From contig JAFZDV010000146.1 in the NCBI GenBank assembly GCA_017560955.1, positions 1-6,893 on the forward strand: 6,893 nt of DNA, given 5' to 3'. Origin of the DNA: Anaerotignum sp. Its GTDB lineage: Bacteria; Bacillota; Clostridia; Lachnospirales; Anaerotignaceae. Below the pieces are notes generated by a model that searched no databases, had not been told where the DNA came from, and worked only from the letters and a program-made list of their open reading frames with translations. The translations under genes and the position numbers were made by a program. Every line of letters begins with the position of its first letter. Within the stretch, counting starts at the first letter, position 1. This document shows positions 1-5,857 of the stretch, in pieces.

Positions 1-2
1 AT

Positions 3-320
3 AAACTGAAAGCAAAATATGTCATCCATACACCCGGTCCCATCTGGCGCGGCGGTAAATGGGGTGAAGCGGAACTGCTGGCCAACTGTTATAAAAACTG
101 TCTGGCTCTTGCAAAAGAAAATGGTGTGAAAACCATTGCGTTCCCTTCCATTTCTACAGGTGTATATCGTTTCCCTGTGGAACAGGCGGCAAAAATTGCT
201 GTGGGCGAGATCCTGAATGGCCTGAACAATGATGATGCCATCGAGCAGGTAACGATCGTCTGCTTTGATGACAAAACAAAAGAATTTTATCTGGATGCAC
301 TGGCAGAGCTGCAGGCGTAA
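3..320 (+). CDS. Macro-domain protein, probable O-acetyl-ADP-ribose deacetylase (3' part only)
   Basis: The reading frame enters from the left edge and ends at TAA 318-320, leaving 105 visible residues. Two segments mark the macro domain: VIHTPGPIWRGG near visible residues 7-18, the conserved strand and glycine loop, and FPSISTGVYRFP near residues 47-58, whose STGVY loop contacts the distal ribose and phosphate of ADP-ribose. The helix LLANCYKNCLALA between them is also typical. Proteins of this class (YmdB/MacroD type) bind ADP-ribose and often hydrolyse O-acetyl-ADP-ribose or remove mono-ADP-ribose from proteins, in the cytoplasm. The N-terminal catalytic Asn/Asp region lies outside the window, so activity cannot be judged. 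A hairpin terminator follows 22 bases after the stop, so this is the last gene of its transcript. Family assignment is firm; the exact substrate is inferred. Confidence 0.88.
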   Translation, partial: KLKAKYVIHTPGPIWRGGKWGEAELLANCYKNCLALAKENGVKTIAFPSISTGVYRFPVEQAAKIAVGEILNGLNNDDAIEQVTIVCFDDKTKEFYLDALAELQA

Positions 321-342
321 AACAGTATATGAAAAAATACAG

Positions 343-376
343 AACTCCGAAGGATTTTTCTTCGGAGTTTTTTATT
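343..376 (+). terminator. Rho-independent terminator of the macro-domain gene
   Basis: AACTCCGAAG (343-352) pairs perfectly with CTTCGGAGTT (360-369) around a 7-base loop, and a T-rich tail runs to about 378. It lies 22 bases after the macro gene stop and insulates the DnaA-box region from upstream transcription. Confidence 0.9.
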
Positions 377-437
377 TTGTACAATATTGCATAATATTAT
401 GTGAACATATAAGAAAAATTGCAAAAGAACACGCCTT

Positions 438-553
438 TGTGGACAATGGGGAAAAGTTGGGGGATTTATCCACATGGGAAACGCGGAAAACATGGGTTTT
501 CCACACAGTTATTCACATTGTCCACAGTTGTACACAGGGAGATTTGTGGACAA
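438..553. promoter_or_regulatory. DnaA-box cluster (seven boxes), core of an oriC-like region
   Basis: Matches to the DnaA box TTATNCACA: 466-474 TTATCCACA (+, perfect), 509-517 TTATTCACA (+, perfect), 497-505 TTTTCCACA (+, one mismatch), 518-526 TTGTCCACA (+, one mismatch), 528-536 TTGTACACA (+, one mismatch), 438-446 and 545-553 TGTGGACAA (-, one mismatch each). The four boxes at 497, 509, 518 and 528 sit 9-12 bases apart, about one helical turn, and the two reverse boxes flank the set. With equal base frequencies about 0.1 such match would be expected in 116 bp. The stretch has no credible gene. DnaA binds such arrays to open replication origins or, elsewhere, to titrate or reactivate DnaA or regulate transcription. 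Which role applies is inferred; dnaA itself is not in the window. Confidence 0.8.
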
Positions 554-600
554 AAGGAGAACAAATGCCCTTTTTGTGGAATTTTGAAAACGCCGAAAAT

Positions 601-770
601 CCGCCATTCTTCTTTTTGAGAAAAAATACAGTGTCTCGATAAATGGAATTATGGAAACTGATTTCTGAAAATTTCACAAACTTTTTTATGGGTATTGACA
701 GCAAAAAAAGTTTGAAAATTTATAAAATTTTTGAAAAAGAAAAAAGGGATTTGAAAAAAGATGGAGAATA
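601..770. other. AT-rich segment beside the DnaA boxes, candidate DNA unwinding element
   Basis: Positions 661-760 are about 79% A+T and 711-760 about 84%. The octamer TTTGAAAA occurs at 711-718, 730-737 and 750-757, spaced 19 and 20 bases, and once more at 583-590. An AT-rich, repeat-bearing stretch on one side of a DnaA-box array is the usual plan of a bacterial origin. I could not find a convincing DnaA-trio motif. The same segment also carries the likely hpf promoter, so AT-richness alone is not proof of unwinding function. Confidence 0.45.
695..726 (+). promoter_or_regulatory. Candidate promoter for hpf
   Basis: A perfect -35 TTGACA lies at 695-700. The best -10 is TATAAA at 721-726 but with a long 20-base spacer; TTTATA at 719-724 gives an 18-base spacer but a poorer match. 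It would give an hpf leader of roughly 175 bases. Confidence 0.4.
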
Positions 771-780
771 TTAAGAGTAA

Positions 781-908
781 ACAGGTGAAAGACATCTGGA
801 AATAGATGAAGGACATCTGGTGAATCTGAATCTTACCGACATCGTCGGTTTGATATATTTTCCGATCCTCCTTAGCGCAATGAGAGGATCACGAAGGGAG
901 TTGTTTTT
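781..908 (+). promoter_or_regulatory. Structured 5' leader of hpf
   Basis: Three elements precede the hpf start. First, GACATCTGG is repeated at 791-799 and 812-820 within a 21-base imperfect tandem repeat. Second, ACCGAC (835-840) and GTCGGT (844-849) form a perfect 6-bp stem around ATC, extendable by ATC 830-832 with GAT 852-854 across a TT/TT internal loop. Third, GATCCTC (864-870) pairs perfectly with GAGGATC (884-890), ending five bases before the ribosome binding site AGGGAG (895-900). The first arm runs into CCTCCTT (866-872), an anti-Shine-Dalgarno-like string. No known riboswitch class was recognised. A regulatory role is inferred from structure only. Confidence 0.4.
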
Positions 909-1454
909 ATGCGTTATAACATTATTGGTAAGAACATCGATGTATGGGACAAAACAAAAGAAATGGTTGAAAAGAAAATGGATCGTGTTGCAAAACTGTT
1001 CCCCGAAGACACAGAAGCAACAATCACATTAAGTCTGGAAAAACTGGTTTCTACTGTTGAAGTAACAGTACCCATGAATAAAAGATATGTACGTGCTGAA
1101 GTACAGGACGCAGATATGACAGCTGCCATGGATAAAGCGGTAGATATTCTGGAAGGTCAGGTAGTACGTTATAAAAAACGTATGCGCACAAAAGTGAAAT
1201 CCGGCGCAGATGCATATGCAGCAGAATATGCAGCAATCCTGGTTCCTGAAGAAGATCTGGATGACGAACCTATGGTTAAAATCGAAAAAGTAAAACATTT
1301 CGAAGTAAAACCTATGGACGCAGAAGAAGCAGTTATGGAAATGGAACTGGTTGGTCACAGCTTCTTCGTATTCCGCAATGGCGAAACAGACGAAGTAAAT
1401 GTTGTCTATAAGAGAAAGAACGGTACATACGGCTTAATCGAGCCCGAGTATTAA
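909..1454 (+). CDS. hpf: Long-form ribosome hibernation promoting factor
   Basis: The 181-residue protein has the two-part plan of long HPF. The N-terminal beta-alpha-beta-beta-beta-alpha domain (about 1-95) begins MRYNIIGKNIDV and ends with the basic stretch RYKKRMRTK at 87-95, which binds the small subunit near the decoding centre. An acidic, variable linker (about 100-122) leads to the C-terminal dimerisation domain (about 123-181) with IEKVKHFEVKPMDAEEAV and the closing NGTYGLIEP. Long HPF joins two 70S ribosomes into inactive 100S dimers when growth slows. Length is within the usual family range. The start is fixed by AGGGAG eight bases upstream and by the conserved N-terminus. The gene is monocistronic or leads into the HD gene only by read-through of the downstream terminator. 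The structured leader upstream suggests added control of expression. Confidence 0.97.
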   Translation: MRYNIIGKNIDVWDKTKEMVEKKMDRVAKLFPEDTEATITLSLEKLVSTVEVTVPMNKRYVRAEVQDADMTAAMDKAVDILEGQVVRYKKRMRTKVKSGADAYAAEYAAILVPEEDLDDEPMVKIEKVKHFEVKPMDAEEAVMEMELVGHSFFVFRNGETDEVNVVYKRKNGTYGLIEPEY

Positions 1455-1467
1455 TAAAATAAAAAAC

Positions 1468-1496
1468 AAGGGATGCGTAAGCATCCCTTTTCTTTT
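1468..1496 (+). terminator. Rho-independent terminator of hpf
   Basis: AAGGGATGC (1468-1476) pairs perfectly with GCATCCCTT (1481-1489) over a GTAA tetraloop, followed by a T-rich tail (TTCTTTT). It lies 14 bases after the hpf stop and just 4 bases before the ribosome binding site of the next gene. Confidence 0.92.
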
Positions 1497-1510
1497 CATA
1501 GGAGGTTCTT

Positions 1511-2104
1511 ATGGACAGGAAGCGGTTTGAAAAACAGATGGCCTTTATTTTAGAGGCGGACAAAGAAAAGAATATTTTGCGGCAGACACACCTCAGTGGA
1601 GGCGGCCGACAGGAAAATGATGCGGAACACGCATGGCATATGGCCATGATGATTTATCTCCTGAAAGAATATGCCAATGAACCTATCGATCTGGCGAGAA
1701 CCATGATGATGGCACTGATCCATGATATTGTGGAAATTGACGCAGGGGATACCTATGCCTACGATGAAACGGCCATGGCATCACAGGCGGAACGGGAACG
1801 GCTGGCGGCGGACCGTATTTTCGGCTTGCTTCCTGATGACCAGAGAGATGAACTGCGGGCTTTATTCGAGGAATTTGAAGCAGGAGAAACGGCGGAGGCG
1901 AAATTTGCCCGTACCATGGATAACCTGCAGCCGCTGATGCTGAACAATTCCAATAATGGCGGCGACTGGAGAGAACATCAGGTGACGAAAACCCAGATCA
2001 TGAAACGCCATGGCAGAAACCAGATCGGCTCTGCATTTATCGGAGAATATACGAGAGAATTGATCGAAGAAAATGTGCGAAAAGGGAACATTAGGGAAGA
2101 ATAA
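1511..2104 (+). CDS. HD-domain phosphohydrolase (YfbR/HDDC2-like)
   Basis: This 197-residue protein carries the HD metal-binding signature in order: R33..ENDAEH with H40, the HD pair H71-D72 in the pattern HD-x2-E-x4-GD (E75, G79, D80), and D137 in ARTMDNLQP. The arrangement matches the HD_3 group that includes YfbR 5'-deoxynucleotidase and HDDC2, which remove phosphate from deoxynucleoside monophosphates using a divalent metal. Length agrees with that group. Nucleotidase activity is therefore the best guess, though substrates of the Firmicutes members are mostly undefined. The start is set by AGGAGG (1500-1505), five bases upstream. No promoter is visible between the hpf terminator and this gene, so transcription probably comes from read-through or from inside hpf. 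The TAA stop is part of its own terminator stem. Confidence 0.85.
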   Translation: MDRKRFEKQMAFILEADKEKNILRQTHLSGGGRQENDAEHAWHMAMMIYLLKEYANEPIDLARTMMMALIHDIVEIDAGDTYAYDETAMASQAERERLAADRIFGLLPDDQRDELRALFEEFEAGETAEAKFARTMDNLQPLMLNNSNNGGDWREHQVTKTQIMKRHGRNQIGSAFIGEYTRELIEENVRKGNIREE

Positions 2105-2126
2105 GGGCGGATCATCGCCCTTTTTT
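2103..2126 (+). terminator. Rho-independent terminator of the HD-domain gene
   Basis: AAGGGCG (2103-2109) pairs with CGCCCTT (2116-2122) over a 6-base loop and runs into six T (2121-2126). The stem begins inside the stop codon of the gene. Confidence 0.88.
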
Positions 2127-2150
2127 AATGGAAAATATCGGGATATCCTA

Positions 2151-2179
2151 ATGACTTTTTAATTTTAGATTCCTATACT
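2151..2179 (+). promoter_or_regulatory. Promoter of the SLH surface-protein gene
   Basis: ATGACT (2151-2156, four of six to TTGACA) and TATACT (2174-2179, five of six to TATAAT) are separated by exactly 17 bases. They lie between the upstream terminator and the strong ribosome binding site at 2198-2206. Confidence 0.55.
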
Positions 2180-2197
2180 GAAATAGAAACATGAACC

Positions 2198-2206
2198 AAA
2201 GGAGGA
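2198..2206 (+). promoter_or_regulatory. Start-deciding ribosome binding site of the SLH protein
   Basis: AAAGGAGGA lies eight bases before ATG 2215-2217. An in-frame ATG at 2191 would place this site inside the coding region, has no ribosome binding site of its own, and would add MNQRRRYP ahead of a normal signal peptide. ATG 2215 is therefore preferred. Confidence 0.9.
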
Positions 2207-2214
2207 GATATCCC

Positions 2215-4233
2215 ATGAAGAAACATATAATCGTGGCAGCGGCTGTTCTGGCGTGTCTGGGTACGCAGACTGCCTTTGCTGCAGAAACTACTAATATTTC
2301 CCTTTCTGATGGCAAAATTCTGGTGGACGGAAAGGTGATCACAGAAAAAGAAATGGAAAAAGTTTATCTGGACTATAAAACGGAAACTCATGATGATGTA
2401 CCTGAGGAACTGAAAGAGCTGCAGAACCGTGTTGTGACGATCACAGATGCGGGTACCTATGTGTTCAGTGGCACGGCTACAGATATCCAGATCGCCGTGG
2501 CAGCAGAAGAAACGGATGAAGTGCGTATGGTACTGAATGGTGTGGATATCACCTGCCAGACAGCGGCGGCGATTCAGGTCTATACAGCCGCTGACCCTAG
2601 AACAGAAGGGGAATATGGTGTGACCATTGAACTGGCGGAAGGCAGCGAAAATGTGGTGAATGGTTCCCATACAAAGAAAACAGAGGAAGATGGTGTCAAG
2701 CACGATGCGGCTATTTCTTCCAATATTTCCATTGGTTTTGAAGGGAAAGGCAGTCTGACAGTAAATGGTGACAACGAAGGTATCGAAGCAAAATATGGTC
2801 ACCTGACATTCAATAGCGGCAATATTACCCTCAACTCCCATGATGATCCCCTGAATGCATCGGAAGACGGTGTGGCGGTGGTGACCATCAATGACGGGTA
2901 TATTTTCAGTTCCGTGACCAGCGACCCTCAGTATGAAGGGGACGGTCTGGATTCTAACGGCTATATCAAAGTCAATGGTGGTACAGCCATCAATCTGGCG
3001 CACCCTTACAGTATGGACAGTGGTATCGATTCCGATAAGGGGTCTTTCATCAACGGCGGTATTGTCGTTGGTGCGGGTAATATGTATGATCCTATCGAAA
3101 GTGAATCCGAGCAGTTGTATATGATGCTGCAGTTTTCTGAAAGTACAGACGATCTGCTGGTGGTAACAGATAAAAATGATAAACCTGTATTTGCTTATGA
3201 CTTCCCTCACCGTTATACATATATTGCTTTCAGCACACCTGAACTGGAAGAAGGCATCTACCATGTATATCAGGGCGGTGAAATTACAGGCACAGAAAAA
3301 GATGGTCTGTATACGGAGATTACATCATATACTGACGGTACAAAACTGCACCATGGCGGACAGATGACAAACGACCGTGGCTTTGGCGGTATGAGACCTG
3401 ATGGCATGCAGCATCCTGAAGGGGAAATGGGCCAGCGGGACGAAGGTCAGAGAAAGGAAGGCTTCAGAGGAGAAATGCCTGAAGACTTTAAGGAAATGAT
3501 GCAGAAAGAATTTGAAAAACGCAGCGAAGAATTGCCAGAAGGTTTTCTGGAAGCACTGGAAAAAGGAGAAATGCCTGCGCCTCCCGAAGGGATGATGCAG
3601 GGCGGTATGGGCGGTGGTCCCAGAGGATTCCAGTCCTCTTCCGATGTGGTGACGGAAGACTTTTTCCTGAGTGAAAAAACAAAAACCTTCTCCAATCTTT
3701 CTGCTGTTGTGAATAATGCGACATTTACTGATGTGGAAAAAGGTGCGTGGTATTATGAGGCAGTGACTTCTGCGGCAGCACAGGGCATTCTGAAGGGGGA
3801 AACAGAAACTACATTTGCTCCCGATGCCACCATGACAAGGGGTGAAGTGCTGGAAGCTATGTATGCTCTGGCAGGAAAACCGGCGGCAGGAGAAACGACC
3901 TTTACCGATGTAAAAGCGGATGCATCTTATTATGCAGCGGCAGCATGGGCGGAAAAGAACGGCATCCTGACTGATATTGCAGAAGATGAACTGGCGGCGG
4001 ACATGAAAGTGACCAGAGAAGAACTGATGCAGATGTTGTATAACTATCTGGGTGAGGAACAGGAAGGTGTTTTGCCTGCTTTCCGAGATGCTGAACAAGT
4101 GACAGCGGAACATGCCGTTGCATGGGTGGTGCAGGAAGGGATTGTTTCTGATAAGCAGGAATGGATCCGTCCGCAGGATCATGTGACAAAGGCAGAAGCG
4201 GCAACGATGTTTGTAAATGCTGAGAAGGTATAA
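2215..4233 (+). CDS. Exported Cthe_2159-like carbohydrate-binding protein with three SLH repeats
   Basis: The protein has 672 residues from ATG 2215. Residues 1-22 are a signal peptide: basic MKK, a hydrophobic core and a likely signal peptidase I site after AFA (22/23). Residues about 25-375 resemble the Cthe_2159 family (formerly DUF4353), a right-handed parallel beta-helix. The evidence is repeated short strands with turns such as GNITLNSHDDPLNAS, GDGLDSNGYIKVNGG and DSGIDSDKGSFINGG, whose Asp/Asn pattern suits calcium. The Clostridium thermocellum founder binds cellulose or pectic sugars. Residues about 380-475 form a Gly/Glu/Met-rich linker with 11 Met. Three SLH repeats follow, starting near 504 (FTDV), 563 (FTDV) and 623 (FRDA); they anchor proteins to secondary cell-wall polymers. 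The ITRAE-type motifs read TRGE, TREE and TKAE. I infer a wall-attached glycan-binding protein; no catalytic site is evident. It has its own promoter and terminator. Confidence 0.9.
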   Translation: MKKHIIVAAAVLACLGTQTAFAAETTNISLSDGKILVDGKVITEKEMEKVYLDYKTETHDDVPEELKELQNRVVTITDAGTYVFSGTATDIQIAVAAEETDEVRMVLNGVDITCQTAAAIQVYTAADPRTEGEYGVTIELAEGSENVVNGSHTKKTEEDGVKHDAAISSNISIGFEGKGSLTVNGDNEGIEAKYGHLTFNSGNITLNSHDDPLNASEDGVAVVTINDGYIFSSVTSDPQYEGDGLDSNGYIKVNGGTAINLAHPYSMDSGIDSDKGSFINGGIVVGAGNMYDPIESESEQLYMMLQFSESTDDLLVVTDKNDKPVFAYDFPHRYTYIAFSTPELEEGIYHVYQGGEITGTEKDGLYTEITSYTDGTKLHHGGQMTNDRGFGGMRPDGMQHPEGEMGQRDEGQRKEGFRGEMPEDFKEMMQKEFEKRSEELPEGFLEALEKGEMPAPPEGMMQGGMGGGPRGFQSSSDVVTEDFFLSEKTKTFSNLSAVVNNATFTDVEKGAWYYEAVTSAAAQGILKGETETTFAPDATMTRGEVLEAMYALAGKPAAGETTFTDVKADASYYAAAAWAEKNGILTDIAEDELAADMKVTREELMQMLYNYLGEEQEGVLPAFRDAEQVTAEHAVAWVVQEGIVSDKQEWIRPQDHVTKAEAATMFVNAEKV

Positions 4234-4240
4234 CGATAAT

Positions 4241-4285
4241 AAAAAAATGTCCCTTTCTGTTTACAGAAAGGGACATTTTTTATTT
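4241..4285. terminator. Bidirectional terminator between the SLH and MATE genes
   Basis: ATGTCCCTTTCTG (4247-4259) pairs perfectly with CAGAAAGGGACAT (4264-4276) over loop TTTA. The flanking A run (4241-4246) and T run (4277-4281) extend the stem and give a T tail in either direction. It can stop both the + strand SLH gene (ends 4233) and the - strand MATE gene (ends 4346). Confidence 0.93.
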
Positions 4286-4345
4286 CGGTAAATATTTGCG
4301 AAACCAATGTATAAGTGTGGCAAAGCTGTATGAAAGAGTTTTCTT

Positions 4346-5683
4346 TTAATCTTTTGTTTTCAGCCAAGGTTTTCTATGGTAAAAGCTATAGGAGATCAAT
4401 GTGGACAATGTCCAGCCGATGGGCCATGCCATCCAGATGCCTGTAGGGCCGAAGTCCAGAACTTTTGCGAAAAGGAAGGCGAAGGCAACGCGGAGGAACA
4501 GGTCTGCGAAGGTACCTGTCAGGAACTGCAGCATGGCGGAACAGCCGCGCAGCACCCCATCGCACATGACCTTGAAAATGACGATGAAATAGAATGGTGT
4601 TACGATTTTCAGAAAATCTGCCCCTGCCTGAATGGCATCTACGCTGTCAGCCTCCAGAAACAGTCCCATGGCTGTTTTACTGCAGAAGAAATAGAACAGG
4701 AAGAAAGGCACGCAGACCAAAACCCCCAGCAAAGACCCTGCTTTCCAGCCTTCGGAGATGCGCTCTGTTTTCTTTGCGCCAAGGTTCTGGGCGGTAAAGG
4801 AAGACAGACCGTTGGACAGGGTAGTCATGCAGGTCACGCAGAATACGTTGAGTTTCTGGCAGGCGGAGAAACCAGCCACTACGGCGGAGCCAAAACTGTT
4901 GACTGCCGACTGTACAAACAGATTGCCGACGGAAACGAAACATTGCTGCAGAATACTGGGAACGGCAACGATGGTCACCTGTTTCAGCATGGGGAAAGAA
5001 AATTTTTCGTAGGGGATGTCTGTTTTCAGCTGCTGCAGGCGGCGGATCAACGGAATGAAAGCCAGAATGCAGGCAAATCCCTGGGCAGCAAACGTTGCCC
5101 ATGCTACCCCTGCCACACCCATATCCAGACAGATAACGAAAATCAGGTCAAGGATGATATTCCCGATGGAAGAACCGATGAGGAAATATAAGGGTGTACG
5201 GCTGTCGCCAAGGGAAGTGAAAATGCCGTTGGCGATGTTATACAGAAAGGAAAACAGATAGCCGAGGATGTAGATTTTCAGATACACGGAAGCATCCCTG
5301 AAAACATCATCAGGGGTATTGATAGCGGAAAGCATGGCATTCCCTGTCAGCAGACCTAGAAGGGTCATGATCAGGCTGGCGGTGATACAGGTGATAAAAA
5401 TAGTGCAGACGGCTGTCTTCAGGGTGGCATATTCTTTTGCGCCGAACAGACGGGAAACAACGACGGCACAGCCGATATTGCTGCCGACAGCCACGGCCAT
5501 GAAGATCATGGTGATGGGATGGGAAGCACCAACGGCCGCAAGGGCGTGTTCACCGATGAATCGGCCTGCGATGATGCTGTCTACGATGTGGTACATCTGC
5601 TGGAACGCTACACTCAGCAGCATAGGAATGGAAAATAACCAGAGCTTTGTTTTTACACTGCCCTGGGTCAGGTCTGTGATCAT
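4346..5683 (-). CDS. MATE-family multidrug/toxin efflux transporter
   Basis: The 445-residue protein is hydrophobic throughout, with roughly 12 membrane segments, matching the usual MATE length of about 450. It starts MITDLTQGSVKTKLWLFSIP, a typical entry into the first helix, followed by VDSIIAGRFIGEHALAAVG. NIILDLIFV at 175-183 matches the conserved N-x-x-L-D segment at the end of the N-terminal bundle, VPSILQQ (241-247) opens the second bundle, and SSFTAQNLGAKK (294-305) is the paired AQN-x-GA motif. MATE proteins export cationic drugs or metabolites across the inner membrane by exchange for Na+ or H+; the substrate here is unknown. The start is supported by AAGGAG (complement of 5692-5697), eight bases upstream. 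It is divergent from the thymidine kinase gene and convergent with the SLH gene, so it is a single-gene unit. No regulator gene is adjacent. Confidence 0.93.
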   Translation of the reverse strand: MITDLTQGSVKTKLWLFSIPMLLSVAFQQMYHIVDSIIAGRFIGEHALAAVGASHPITMIFMAVAVGSNIGCAVVVSRLFGAKEYATLKTAVCTIFITCITASLIMTLLGLLTGNAMLSAINTPDDVFRDASVYLKIYILGYLFSFLYNIANGIFTSLGDSRTPLYFLIGSSIGNIILDLIFVICLDMGVAGVAWATFAAQGFACILAFIPLIRRLQQLKTDIPYEKFSFPMLKQVTIVAVPSILQQCFVSVGNLFVQSAVNSFGSAVVAGFSACQKLNVFCVTCMTTLSNGLSSFTAQNLGAKKTERISEGWKAGSLLGVLVCVPFFLFYFFCSKTAMGLFLEADSVDAIQAGADFLKIVTPFYFIVIFKVMCDGVLRGCSAMLQFLTGTFADLFLRVAFAFLFAKVLDFGPTGIWMAWPIGWTLSTLISYSFYHRKPWLKTKD

Positions 5684-5857
5684 AGTAAGGACTCCTTAAC
5701 ATAAGTTGGGAATTATGGGTTCTATTGTCAGTATACTCCTTTTTTCGGGAAAAGAAAGGTGAAAGGTTCACAAATTTAAGAGGGTGTTCCCCTCGCCAAG
5801 AAGGCAGAATTATGATACTATGTTCAGAGAAAATGACGATAGACAGGAGGATGGAGA
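5684..5857. promoter_or_regulatory. Divergent intergenic region between MATE and thymidine kinase genes
   Basis: This 174-base gap must hold promoters for both directions, but none is strong. For the kinase, TCGCCA (5793-5798) and TACTAT (5816-5821) have a 17-base spacer, and TATGAT (5811-5816) is an alternative -10. For the MATE gene, TATACT on the minus strand (complement of 5730-5735) and CATAAT (complement of 5712-5717) are -10 candidates without good -35 partners. The MATE ribosome binding site lies in the palindrome AAGGACTCCTT (5687-5697). A short inverted repeat GAGGG/CCCTC is at 5780-5794. The kinase ribosome binding site AGGAGG is at 5845-5850. Confidence 0.35.

Noticed and set aside
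387..413. TTGCAT and TATAAG as a promoter into the origin-like region
   Set aside because: The spacer is only 15 bases, both boxes are imperfect, and no gene follows closely.
265..642. 125-codon + strand ORF running from the macro gene through the DnaA-box region
   Set aside because: It overlaps the macro gene, crosses a perfect terminator hairpin and the DnaA-box array, has no ribosome binding site, and its translation is low-complexity with no family resemblance.
785..849. GACATC repeats (791, 812, 838) as a CRISPR-like array
   Set aside because: The units are six to nine bases long with irregular spacing and no spacers of constant length; they are only short leader repeats.
820..1032. 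70-codon + strand ORF overlapping the hpf leader and start
   Set aside because: It runs through two leader hairpins and into hpf out of frame, with no ribosome binding site.
2173..3264. 363-codon ORF antisense to the SLH-protein gene
   Set aside because: Its translation is rich in His, Cys, Phe and Ile as expected for the complement of a coding strand, it has no ribosome binding site, and it runs against a clear signal-peptide and beta-helix gene.
3325..4182. 285-codon ORF antisense to the linker and SLH repeats
   Set aside because: A shadow of the well-supported + strand gene, with abnormal His/Phe/Cys composition.
4376..5191. 271-codon + strand ORF opposite the MATE gene
   Set aside because: The minus-strand frame shows full MATE motifs and a good ribosome binding site; the + frame translation is Gly/Cys/Gln-rich and matches nothing.
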